A stretch of DNA of 59,113 nt from an uncultured Flavobacteriaceae bacterium (GCA_937901915.1 CALGUD010000009.1:1-59113), one strand, 5' to 3'; numbered from the stretch's first letter, positions 17,029 through 24,907 are shown. Made by a program: numbers and translations. Notes: generated by a model not told the origin, from the letters alone.

Positions 17029-17050
17029 CAAATATAAGTATTAATACTTA
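17029..17050 (-). promoter_or_regulatory. nrtA promoter -7 box and overlapping palindromic operator
   Basis: A perfect TAAGTATTAATACTTA palindrome (17035-17050) overlaps by 2 bp a minus-strand TATATTTG -7 box (17029-17036), 27 nt before the nrtA ATG. TACGTA (17057-17062) follows 6 bp upstream, one helical turn closer than at narK and nirB, and a half-site AATACTTATT lies at 17067-17076. No -33 TTG is seen. Confidence 0.78.
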
Positions 17051-17283
17051 ATTAAATACGTATAAAATACTTATTTTTTGAAAAATTATAGAAAAGAAAT
17101 TATTATAAATAAATATTGTGTAGAATCTCAAAAAAGGCTTCTGTAAATTAAAGAATATGGAATATCTTAATCAGAAGGTATTAAAATATGATGCCATAGA
17201 GTTATTGAATGAGGATAAATAAACGCGAGTTCGAGCTAAGATTTTTGTATGTTCCTTGTATGAAATTATGTGTAGCTTTGAGT

Positions 17284-17300
17284 TCAACCCCTTCGGGGTT
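17284..17300. repeat. Hairpin CCCC/GGGG beside the MITE-like element
   Basis: AACCCC / GGGGTT with a TTC loop, in the non-coding gap between the response-regulator gene and nrtA. It has no T tract and so is unlikely to be a terminator. It is probably part of the intergenic repeat material here. Confidence 0.45.
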
Positions 17301-17322
17301 GGGGTTTGTGGTATCTTCCTGA

Positions 17323-17490
17323 GGCTGTCTAAAAAGGTATTATAACTGTCTGTTCGAGCGCACGCGTGTCGCTGAAGCTTTAGCGTAAGCACAATCGAGA
17401 ACTATAACTTAGGTTTCCCCCGACACTTCGGGGGCGCTCAACCTGACATATAGCTTCATAAACACTTTATATAAACCTTTTTATACAGCC
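17323..17490. mobile_element. MITE-like element with terminal inverted repeats, 168 bp
   Basis: The left end GGCTGTCTAAAAAGGT (17323-17338) and the reverse complement of the right end (GGCTGTATAAAAAGGT, from 17490 inward) agree at 15 of 16 bases, and similarity continues for a few more. The interior has no credible ORF and holds the 17356-17398 repeat and a CCCCCGA/TCGGGGG hairpin (17416-17433 region). No clear target duplication is visible. It lies downstream of the response-regulator gene and upstream of the nrtA promoter. Confidence 0.65.
17356..17398 (-). repeat. Dispersed repeat, copy 2 (first copy 1460-1502)
   Basis: Positions 17362-17393 are the exact reverse complement of 1465-1496. 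This copy is the core of the MITE-like element at 17323-17490, whereas copy 1 has no matching terminal repeats nearby. Confidence 0.75.
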
Positions 17491-17563
17491 ACAATACTAT
17501 ATTGACTATTCTCCCAAGGAAACCAATAATCAAGTTGATGGACTGGGAGACAATTGGTAGATT

Positions 17564-18214
17564 TTATAATAAATTATATTGATTAGCCTTATTGGCAAGT
17601 TCCATCAAGTTTTTAACTCTCAGTTTTTTCATGAGGTTAAACCGATGCACCTCTGCGGTACGTTTACTAATTTCAAGTTCTTCGGCAATTTCTTTGTTAC
17701 TTTTTCCTTCCAGCACATAGGTAAGTATTTGTTTTTCTCTTTTAGTCAGAGAAAATTCTGAAGGTGTTTCTTTCTTTAAAGATTTTTTAGCACTTCCGCC
17801 CTGCACAAAATTATCAAAAATAATAGCCGAAATATCCCCACTGTAATACTTACTGCCTGCAGCTATGGTGTTTAATGCTTTTAAAAATTCTTCTTTGCTG
17901 GATCCTTTAAGTAAATAACCGTCCGCACCCGCTTCTATAGATTGCACAACATACTCTTCGGAGTCGTGCATTGAAAGGACAAGGATTTTTACATCATTAT
18001 TGGCCTCCTTAAGCTTTTTTACTACTTCAATCCCCGTAAGTTCCGGCATTCTTATATCTACTATAAGTATATCAGGGTTATTTTTCTCTACCATCTGCAA
18101 AGCTTCCAAACCATTTGAAGCCTCATCAACTACTACAATATCCTTTTCGTCTTCTAAGAGAGATTTTATTCCATCTCTTACAAGTATATGGTCATCTGCT
18201 AAAACTACCCTCAT
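17564..18214 (-). CDS. NarL/FixJ-type response regulator
   Basis: A 216-aa two-component regulator. The receiver domain (1-120) has the acidic pair D7-D8, phospho-acceptor D53 (LIVDIRMPELTG) and K103. A linker leads to a LuxR-type helix-turn-helix at about 150-210 (LTKREKQILTYVLEGKSNKE, then ISKRTAEVHRFNLMKKL). It lies 112 bp after the sensor-kinase gene on the same strand and is the last gene of the nirB operon. It is the best candidate for binding the palindrome found at narK, nrtA and nirB. The half-site TACTTAT fits the E. coli NarL heptamer consensus TACYYMT, although the half-site arrangement differs from NarL 7-2-7 sites. Confidence 0.88.
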   Translation of the reverse strand: MRVVLADDHILVRDGIKSLLEDEKDIVVVDEASNGLEALQMVEKNNPDILIVDIRMPELTGIEVVKKLKEANNDVKILVLSMHDSEEYVVQSIEAGADGYLLKGSSKEEFLKALNTIAAGSKYYSGDISAIIFDNFVQGGSAKKSLKKETPSEFSLTKREKQILTYVLEGKSNKEIAEELEISKRTAEVHRFNLMKKLRVKNLMELANKANQYNLL

Positions 18215-18326
18215 GTTTTTGTTTACTTATTAAATACTCGCTAAAATTAAGAATTTTTAAGTAATTTCTCTTAGTTTGAAATTCAGATAGTTAATTAAAT
18301 ACATTTTTGATTATCCTCCCTTTTAA

Positions 18327-20147
18327 TTAAATGGGAATATTTAAAGTAATGCGGGTTCCTTCGCCGGGTACAGAATTCATAAATAATCTTCCATTTATAT
18401 AGGACACTCTTTCTTTCATGTATGACATTCCCATTCCGCCCCCTTCTGCATTTTTCTTATTTTTAACTTTCGCAGGATCAAATCCTTTGCCATTATCATC
18501 AATAATTATACTGAGTAAATTTTTACTGTGTGAGAGTGTGACAATGATATGGGTTGAATCTGCATATTTAATGGCATTATTAATTGCTTCTTGGGTTATC
18601 CTGTAAATATTTATTTCAATTAAGGAATCTAACCGGTCGCTAAAATCTGTTTTATTATAAAAAACAATATTTTTTCCTGTTAACCTTGACAATTCCTGGG
18701 TTAATTTAATTAGTGCAGGTACAATTCCATGGTCAGTAAGTTCGGGAGGAGTCAGATTAAAAGTGGCGGTTCGGACCCCTTTAATAATATCTAAGGTTAA
18801 ATTTTTTAATTGCTCAACTTTTACTTCTGTCTTCTCTTTATCCTTCAGATCTATGCTTTCCAGGTTAAATTTTAAACCTGTCAACATTTGCCCTATACCG
18901 TCATGAATATCTTTAGCAATTCGGTTTTGTTCATTTTCCTGGTTTTCTATGATTTTACTTGAGAGGACTTTTTGTCGGTTCATTTTTTCTTCAAAGCTCA
19001 ATTTGGTAAGCCTTTCTATTTCCAATTGGGCCTCCTTTCTGGCAGTGATGTCGAAACAAATAATGAGTAGCTCAGATTTTTCATCACTCATACTAACGGG
19101 TACCATAGTTGTTTCCAACCAGATAAAAGTCCCGTCTTTTTTTGTTATTTTTAGTTCTCCCTGCCATCCTTTTTTATAATTTTCACTAATGAGGTTGTCG
19201 ATAAACAATCTTTCTGTTTCTAACCTTGTGAGGATATCTGAAAACTTTTCATTTATATTAAATTTCTGATACCCGAAAAGTTTTGAGAACTTATCTCCCA
19301 TATGTACTATCATGCCATCGCGGGTTACCCTTGCGAAAAGGAGAGTCTGGTCTATTGCATAGTTAAGTACCCTCAATTCTTTAACTGACTTTTCTTTTGC
19401 TTCACTTAATTCATCGGCATCAACAGCCATTTTCTTTGCCCTTTTTTCTGCTAACAATAATCTTTGAATGGTATCTTTAACTGCGACTGCCGTTGGGCGG
19501 AAAATAAAAAAGAATTCTGCTATGAGTATCAGCAATGATATTAATAGAATGAGCATTTCAAGATTTCTGAGCCTGCTCAACTTTTGTTTAGCCTCAATAT
19601 CATATTGATTTACAATGCCATCCATGAGTTGTAAAAATACTTTTTCATTACTTAAAATAGTATTTACATCATTACTGGTTGAACTCGAATTAAGTTGTGA
19701 ATTTTGACCTGCTGCCTTTAATATATTTAATGTAGAAGAATATATAGTTTGATAAACCGGAGTGATTTCACGAAACATTTGAAAGACCTCATCGCTGTTT
19801 TCTCCGGGCAAACCCAATTGCTTGTCGCCCAATTGTAATGCCCTGTGTGATGATGACCATAAATGAATGGTTTCTTTAAGGTTATCAATTATCTGTATTC
19901 TTTTTTCAGGGTTTTGTTCATTTGTAATTAAGAGAACTTCTTTTGTAAGCTTCTGGCTTAGCATCCGTTGTCTTCCGGCAACATTAATAACCCTTGAATC
20001 CCCCTGCTGATCATTGAGGTACTTTCGTATGAGTATCTGACTCAATATTACAGACAATGCAATTGCACTCAGTGCAATAACATACAGCCGGCTAAGCTTA
20101 TAAAATGTATGCCTTTCCAGAGAATTTGCATTATCCTTGGTCTTCAT
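18327..20147 (-). CDS. NarX-like sensor histidine kinase with PAS domain
   Basis: A 606-aa membrane kinase. TM1 is about 21-40 and TM2 about 198-217, with a helical periplasmic PilJ/NIT-like sensor between. It opens with VINVAGRQRMLSQKL (53-67), similar to the nitrate-binding P-box of NarX/NarQ. A PAS domain covers about 262-372 (FGYQKFNINEKFSDIL...FDITARKEA). A HisKA_3 dimerisation helix has the phospho-acceptor H415 (AKDIHDGIGQ), and the HATPase domain has DDNGKGF and GGGMGMSYM boxes. It probably senses nitrate or nitrite outside the inner membrane and phosphorylates the neighbouring regulator. It starts 8 bp after the DUF4202 stop. It lacks a HAMP domain that I can recognise. Confidence 0.87.
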   Translation of the reverse strand: MKTKDNANSLERHTFYKLSRLYVIALSAIALSVILSQILIRKYLNDQQGDSRVINVAGRQRMLSQKLTKEVLLITNEQNPEKRIQIIDNLKETIHLWSSSHRALQLGDKQLGLPGENSDEVFQMFREITPVYQTIYSSTLNILKAAGQNSQLNSSSTSNDVNTILSNEKVFLQLMDGIVNQYDIEAKQKLSRLRNLEMLILLISLLILIAEFFFIFRPTAVAVKDTIQRLLLAEKRAKKMAVDADELSEAKEKSVKELRVLNYAIDQTLLFARVTRDGMIVHMGDKFSKLFGYQKFNINEKFSDILTRLETERLFIDNLISENYKKGWQGELKITKKDGTFIWLETTMVPVSMSDEKSELLIICFDITARKEAQLEIERLTKLSFEEKMNRQKVLSSKIIENQENEQNRIAKDIHDGIGQMLTGLKFNLESIDLKDKEKTEVKVEQLKNLTLDIIKGVRTATFNLTPPELTDHGIVPALIKLTQELSRLTGKNIVFYNKTDFSDRLDSLIEINIYRITQEAINNAIKYADSTHIIVTLSHSKNLLSIIIDDNGKGFDPAKVKNKKNAEGGGMGMSYMKERVSYINGRLFMNSVPGEGTRITLNIPI

Positions 20148-20155
20148 AAATTCTA

Positions 20156-20746
20156 TTATTCAGAAATTGCTGCTTTTATTAAAGATAAGCTTTTATCGGA
20201 AAGTTGTAAACTGAGAGCTGCTTCATGTCCTTTAGCAGACATTTTTTTCCAGGTTTTTCGAATAATATCTATTATTTTTTCATCTTCATGTTTGGATGCA
20301 AAATCCTCAAAATAAAATTGAAGGAAAACCAAACAAACTACATCTTCCAGAGTTTGTGTACCAGTATCTTTTTTAAGTAATTTTTTTTGAATCAAAAAAG
20401 CTACAAGATTTATAAAATCCTGGTCATAACCCACATCTTTTAAAATATCCGAAGCTTTCTCTGCATGCATTTTTTTAAGTTCTTCGCGCCATCTCAGGTA
20501 TCCTACTTTATCCATGGGATATGAATCCCTTGGGATTTCCCATCTACATATGTGTTGCGCCCGTGCTGCTATTTGTAGTTCTTTTGGAGCAACAGGATCA
20601 AACTCCAATAGTTTTTCTGTCATTCGCTGAGCATACAATAACTCTTTCGGATATGATTGTCCCATAAAATCTTCATTGTTAGGATCCCGGGAATTCTCTA
20701 AATCGATACGATGTATTGCTTGAACAAATTTTAAATCTGTTATCAT
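20156..20746 (-). CDS. DUF4202 domain protein linked to nitrite reductase
   Basis: A 196-aa soluble helical protein of the DUF4202 family, which resembles HD-domain proteins (AARAQHICRWEIPRDSYP near residue 62 and an acidic patch DVVCLVFLQFYFEDFASKHED near 135-155). Family members occur next to nitrite/sulfite reductase genes in many bacteria, but no biochemical activity is established that I know of. Here it sits between nirD (13 bp upstream) and the sensor kinase (8 bp downstream) inside one operon, so its job is likely tied to siroheme nitrite reductase assembly, nitrogen metabolism or signalling. Confidence 0.85.
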   Translation of the reverse strand: MITDLKFVQAIHRIDLENSRDPNNEDFMGQSYPKELLYAQRMTEKLLEFDPVAPKELQIAARAQHICRWEIPRDSYPMDKVGYLRWREELKKMHAEKASDILKDVGYDQDFINLVAFLIQKKLLKKDTGTQTLEDVVCLVFLQFYFEDFASKHEDEKIIDIIRKTWKKMSAKGHEAALSLQLSDKSLSLIKAAISE

Positions 20747-20759
20747 TATAATGGCCTAG

Positions 20760-21137
20760 TTATTCTACAAAGCCAATATAAACATTTTCATCTTCAATTT
20801 TAACCGGATAAACAGCAATTTTGAAATTATCTCCATTTAAATTATTACCATCTTCCAGGGAAAAGGTTTTTTTATGCATAGGACAAGCAACTTTAGGTAT
20901 TCCATCCAAATCGCCTATCATTCCTCGTGAAAGTACCATTTCCATTTTATGGGGACATAAATTCTGGCAAGCATACCACTTTGATTTCCTGGTAAAATTA
21001 TAAACAGCTATTTGTTTGTCTTTATATTTAATACATGCTCCCCCGTTTTCAGGGAAATCAAAAACGTAACCTACTCTAAACCACGTTGTAACTTCATTTT
21101 CGGTAACTGACTGATATGTGCTCAAGATATCTTGCAT
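20760..21137 (-). CDS. nirD: Nitrite reductase (NADH) small subunit, Rieske type
   Basis: A 125-aa NirD with an intact Rieske [2Fe-2S] motif: C61-P-H63 and C85-P-M-H88. E. coli NirD has lost these ligands, so this protein may carry a real cluster. It begins about 22 bp after nirB and precedes the DUF4202 gene by 13 bp. It works with NirB to reduce nitrite to ammonium in the cytoplasm. Confidence 0.92.
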   Translation of the reverse strand: MQDILSTYQSVTENEVTTWFRVGYVFDFPENGGACIKYKDKQIAVYNFTRKSKWYACQNLCPHKMEMVLSRGMIGDLDGIPKVACPMHKKTFSLEDGNNLNGDNFKIAVYPVKIEDENVYIGFVE

Positions 21138-21159
21138 TTTGGTTTGTTTTGTTTGTTAA

Positions 21160-23691
21160 TTATTTGCTCAGCTCAATTTTCATCCAAGGCTTTGGCATTT
21201 TTTGCTCTCTCATAGGAACAAACTCTATATTGTTATCTGTTTCGTCAGAATTCACAAAATGTTTAAACCTTTTCATCATTTCAGGATCTTCCACTGCCTG
21301 TTTCCATTCACATTCATATTTCTCTACCAAGCCTTGCATTTCATTTTCCAATTCTCCAACAATACCCAGGCTATCTTCTATAACTACTTTTTTCAGATAC
21401 TCAATTCCACCTTCTAATTTTTCTAACCACGGAGCTGTACGCATAAGCGGGGCGGCTGTTTTAATATAATACATTAAAAATCTGTCCAGGTATTTCATAC
21501 ATGTTTTATCGTCTAACTGTTCTGCCAGTAAAATAGCGTGTTTTGGAGTTGCTCCACCATTACCACATACATATAGATTCCAACCTCCCTCAACGGCTAT
21601 GATACCAAAGTCCTTTCCTCTGGCTTCGGCGCACTCACGAATACAACCTGAAACTCCACCTTTTAACTTATGAGGTGAACGTAATCCTTTATACCTGTTT
21701 TCTATTTCTATAGCAAATGATACACTTTCATGCATACCATACCTGCACCATGTTGAGCCCACACAGCTTTTAACCGTACGAAGGGATTTTGCATAGGCAT
21801 GACCACTTTCGAGGCCTACTTCCATTAATTCTTTCCATATTAAAGGAAGTTCATGTAATTGTGCTCCGAATAAATCAACTCGTTGTCCTCCAGTAATCTT
21901 GCAGTACAGATCGTATTTTTCAGCTACTACACCTAATGCAATTAATTGTTTTGGTGTTATTTCGCCTCCCGGAACCCGTGGCACTACGGAATAGGTTCCG
22001 TTACGCTGAATATTAGCCAGGAACCTGTCATTAGAATCCTGAATAGCTACCTGCCTGTTAGGGGTTTCCATATAAATAGTAGCAAAAATAGACGCTAAAG
22101 CCGGCTTACAAATTTCACAACCATCACCTTTACCAAACACATCTAATGCCTCATCATAATCTTTAACTTTATTAATTTTCACAAGGTCATATAACTCCTG
22201 ACGATTGTATGGGAAATGGGTGCATATAGTTTCCTTAACTTCCTGACCGAGGGATTTAAATGTTTCGTTAACGAGGTCTACCACCATTGGTTTACATCCA
22301 CCACACCCTGATGTTGCTTTAGTGTTTTTAACCACATCTCCTAAAGAGCTACTCTTACCGTCTGTTATTGAACAACAGATAGCTCCTTTGGTAACACTTT
22401 CACATGAACATATTTGTGCAGTATCGGGAAGGTCTAAAACGCTTCCTAAAGCAGAATTACCCTCACCACCCCTTGAACCGAGGATTAAATCTTCCGGATT
22501 TTCAGGAAGTTTCATCCCGTTAATATATATCTGGTACAATGTATTATAATCAGAAGAGTCTCCTACTAAAATGCCACCATGAAGTTTAGAACCGTCTTTA
22601 GATACATTAATACGTTTGTATATTCCTGTAAACTTATTTTCATATACAATAGCCACAACCTCATCATTTTCAACAAAAGGATCTCCAAAACTGGCTACTT
22701 CAGTGCCTATTAATTTTAATTGTGTAGACATATCAATGGTTTCAACCATCACCTTATCTCCACCTAAAATCTGTTCAGCAGCAACATCGGCCATATCATA
22801 CCCTGGTGCAACCAGACCGTAAATACCATTGTTATACAAAGCAACTTCGCCTATGGCGTATATACTTTCATCTGAAGTTTGCATTTTATTGTTAACTTCT
22901 ATTCCGCCCCTCTCGCCTACTTTTAATCCTGAGCTTACACCTAATTCATCGCGCGGCCTTATTCCGGCCGAAATTACCAACATATCTACATGCAATGAAG
23001 CCTCATCTACAAACTGCATTCCTTCAATGGAACCATTCCCGTTTATTTGCTGTGTTTGTTTCCCCAGGTGAATACCGATACCTAATTTTTCAATAGTTTT
23101 TTGAAGCATTTTACTAGCTCCTTCATCCAATTGCCTTGGCATTAAGCGGGGAGCAAATTCTATTACATGAGCTTTTAGTCCAAGGTCTTTTACAGCTTTT
23201 GCAGCTTCTAATCCTAGCAATCCTCCTCCTAATACTGCCGCTTCTATTTTACCTTGTTGCTTTATCTTTGATGCATATGTTTTAATTGCATCAAGGTCTT
23301 CAATAGTTCTATATACAAAAACACCTTTTTTATCCACACCATCTATAGGAGGAACAAAAGCAGAAGAGCCTGTAGCTATAACTAAGTAGTCATACTCATA
23401 TACATGCCCTTTATAGGTTATGACTTGCTTTTCTTTTGCATTAACCTGGGAAATTAATTCTGAAGTTTTTAATATAATTCCATTCTCTTCATACCAATTA
23501 AGAGGCGCTAGAGAAAGGTCATCCGAAGTTTTTCCTGCAAAGTATTCACTTAGATGCACCCTGTCATATGCAGGTCTTGGTTCTTCACCAAAAACCATTA
23601 ATTCAAAATCTTTACCCTTTGCTTTGGCTATAAATTTTTCGCAAAACTTATACCCAACCATTCCATTACCTATAACTATAACTCGTTCCAT
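21160..23691 (-). CDS. nirB: Nitrite reductase (NADH) large subunit
   Basis: An 843-aa siroheme nitrite reductase of usual length. The FAD/NAD module comes first (VIVIGNGMVGYKFCEKF; second Rossmann AAVLGGGLLGLEAAKAV). A BFD-type [2Fe-2S] domain follows at about 420-475 (CSCESVTKGA...GCGGCKP), with another Cys pair (GDGCEICKP) near 520. The ferredoxin-like half domain and siroheme/[4Fe-4S] region come last (KSCVGSTWCRYG and SGCIRECAEARG). It reduces nitrite to ammonium with NADH. It is the first gene of the operon nirB-nirD-DUF4202-kinase-regulator and starts 26 nt after the -7 box that carries the shared operator. Its FAD module is related to the second half of the NasC-NasB fusion. Confidence 0.95.
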   Translation of the reverse strand: MERVIVIGNGMVGYKFCEKFIAKAKGKDFELMVFGEEPRPAYDRVHLSEYFAGKTSDDLSLAPLNWYEENGIILKTSELISQVNAKEKQVITYKGHVYEYDYLVIATGSSAFVPPIDGVDKKGVFVYRTIEDLDAIKTYASKIKQQGKIEAAVLGGGLLGLEAAKAVKDLGLKAHVIEFAPRLMPRQLDEGASKMLQKTIEKLGIGIHLGKQTQQINGNGSIEGMQFVDEASLHVDMLVISAGIRPRDELGVSSGLKVGERGGIEVNNKMQTSDESIYAIGEVALYNNGIYGLVAPGYDMADVAAEQILGGDKVMVETIDMSTQLKLIGTEVASFGDPFVENDEVVAIVYENKFTGIYKRINVSKDGSKLHGGILVGDSSDYNTLYQIYINGMKLPENPEDLILGSRGGEGNSALGSVLDLPDTAQICSCESVTKGAICCSITDGKSSSLGDVVKNTKATSGCGGCKPMVVDLVNETFKSLGQEVKETICTHFPYNRQELYDLVKINKVKDYDEALDVFGKGDGCEICKPALASIFATIYMETPNRQVAIQDSNDRFLANIQRNGTYSVVPRVPGGEITPKQLIALGVVAEKYDLYCKITGGQRVDLFGAQLHELPLIWKELMEVGLESGHAYAKSLRTVKSCVGSTWCRYGMHESVSFAIEIENRYKGLRSPHKLKGGVSGCIRECAEARGKDFGIIAVEGGWNLYVCGNGGATPKHAILLAEQLDDKTCMKYLDRFLMYYIKTAAPLMRTAPWLEKLEGGIEYLKKVVIEDSLGIVGELENEMQGLVEKYECEWKQAVEDPEMMKRFKHFVNSDETDNNIEFVPMREQKMPKPWMKIELSK

Positions 23692-23701
23692 AGTATTTAA
23701 A

Positions 23702-23713
23702 TAAGTATTAATA
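23702..23713. promoter_or_regulatory. Partial operator copy in the nirB leader
   Basis: TAAGTATTAATA repeats the first 12 bases of the 16-bp palindrome and then diverges. It lies between the -7 box and the nirB start codon, so nirB carries a second, partial site. Confidence 0.5.
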
Positions 23714-23717
23714 TGTC

Positions 23718-23739
23718 CAAATATAAGTAATAATACTTA
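23718..23739 (-). promoter_or_regulatory. nirB promoter -7 box and overlapping palindromic operator
   Basis: TAAGTAATAATACTTA (23724-23739, one mismatch to the narK/nrtA palindrome) overlaps by 2 bp a minus-strand TATATTTG -7 box (23718-23725), 26 nt before the nirB ATG. The phasing is the same as at narK and nrtA. No -33 TTG is seen. Confidence 0.75.
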
Positions 23740-23743
23740 ATTT

Positions 23744-23765
23744 AAAATACTTAGTACGTATTTTT
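23744..23765. promoter_or_regulatory. Upstream element of the nirB promoter, shared with narK
   Basis: A 22-bp stretch containing AATACTTAGTACGTATT that matches 12574-12595 (reverse complement) at 21 of 22 positions. It starts 4 bp upstream of the palindrome and contains TACGTA, which also occurs upstream of the palindromes at narK and nrtA. Confidence 0.55.
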
Positions 23766-24000
23766 ATAGAATTAATGAAATAAAGAGTCTAAAATTATAA
23801 TAATGACATTGAAGGATACTTGATATTGAAAATAGTTGAATTAGTTACAAACGAAATTATACCTCATTAGGTAAACAATCATTGAATAAGTTAAGTGAGA
23901 AATGGTAATACATATGAATACATTAAAATCAGGAATGTATTATGCCTGAACAATTATAAAATAAATCTGAGCTTAAATAAAGCAGTCGCATCAAATTAAA

Positions 24001-24444
24001 TTAATAAGAAAACAATTCCTCATACGTGGTCATCCCTTCTTTCAATTTATTTTTATGAGTATGGAGGACTTGCTTTATGTCATATGGCAAACCATCATCC
24101 TGAAGTATTAACTCATAATCACCCAATGCACGTTTATCTCCATATTCTACTTCCTCAATAAAGGCTTTTTCACTCGTACAATTATAACCGAATTCTTCAT
24201 TGAGCCAATTTAATATTACACCTCTGCGGGACATAGATGCAAAATCAGAAGTATTTTTAATTTTTTTTACACTGTCCTCAAGCTCTTTAGTAAACCTTTT
24301 CTTCTCATGAAGTTTCTCCAAAAGAAAACGTCTGACGTTATTATTTCCCATCCTGTTTGCAGCGTTAGATAAGGCTGTTTCAGAGTTTACTGTTTTTTCT
24401 AAAAGGTTCATTAATCTGATAATGGCTCTGTACGTTTCTCTCAT
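24001..24444 (-). CDS. DUF2383 / PA2169-type four-helix-bundle protein
   Basis: A 147-aa all-helical protein of the ferritin-like DUF2383 (PA2169) family. It begins with a dimer-like helix (IIRLMNLLEKTVNSETALSN), followed by RRFLLEKLHEKKRFTKEL and a long central helix. The final helical segment contains LGDYELILQDDGLPYDIKQVLHTHKNKL. Family members are often stress- or stationary-phase-related, with no proven enzymatic role. It stands alone, with 463 bp of non-coding DNA before the divergent DoxX gene. Confidence 0.75.
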   Translation of the reverse strand: MRETYRAIIRLMNLLEKTVNSETALSNAANRMGNNNVRRFLLEKLHEKKRFTKELEDSVKKIKNTSDFASMSRRGVILNWLNEEFGYNCTSEKAFIEEVEYGDKRALGDYELILQDDGLPYDIKQVLHTHKNKLKEGMTTYEELFSY

Positions 24445-24907
24445 GGCTAATAAATTTTAAAGTAAAGGGTTATGCATCCAAACATGAGGTTAAAATATAA
24501 TTGAATTTTATATTTTCTTAACTCAAACGCTCAATTAATTAATTCTGAAAAATTGAAAGTTATTAATTTGTAGTAGAAATTTTGACAATAAGTTTTAAGG
24601 CTTGCCCTATTAAAAAATAAAATTTCCCCACTAAATTTTATTAATTATCAGATTACAAATATAGGTATGTTTTTTCGTTTTAACAAGTTAAAACGTACAA
24701 AATAATAACTTATAAATAATGCCATTAGTATACTTACTTCTCCACCTAGACTTTAATCCAGTTAAATTTTATTTTGTATCAGCACATACATAAGCACTAT
24801 ATGATTTATCTTTTTAGTTTGATTAACTATTAGTGATCATGCCTTGAATAATTAAGGAAAAAACTTTACCTAATGTACTAAATATGCATAACAAATAAAG
24901 TTGAAAA
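24445..24907. other. Divergent intergenic region with a 20-bp palindrome
   Basis: AT-rich non-coding DNA between the DUF2383 gene (minus) and the DoxX gene (plus). The only strong structure is a perfect inverted repeat at 24676-24695. No gene or RNA is recognised. Confidence 0.6.
24676..24695. promoter_or_regulatory. Perfect inverted repeat, possible operator
   Basis: CGTTTTAAC-AA-GTTAAAACG: 9-bp arms with a 2-bp spacer, roughly midway between the divergent DUF2383 and DoxX genes (about 230 and 210 bp from their starts). Its size and symmetry fit a dimeric regulator site better than a terminator, as no T tract follows. Confidence 0.45.

Larger units (their letters stand above)
23692..24000. 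other. nirB upstream region, non-coding
   Basis: The first 75 bp hold the nirB promoter, operators and upstream element. The rest to the DUF2383 stop is AT-rich, with one weak hairpin AATACATT/AATGTATT (23917-23941) that has no T tract. No gene is seen. Confidence 0.6.

Noticed and set aside
17035..17050. NtcA-type site (GTA-N8-TAC)
   Set aside because: The palindrome has GTA-N4-TAC, so the spacing is wrong for NtcA. No NtcA-like regulator gene is in the window either.
17171..17392. 73-codon minus-strand ORF
   Set aside because: It runs into the MITE-like element and repeat copy 2, has no family resemblance, and its composition follows the hairpins.
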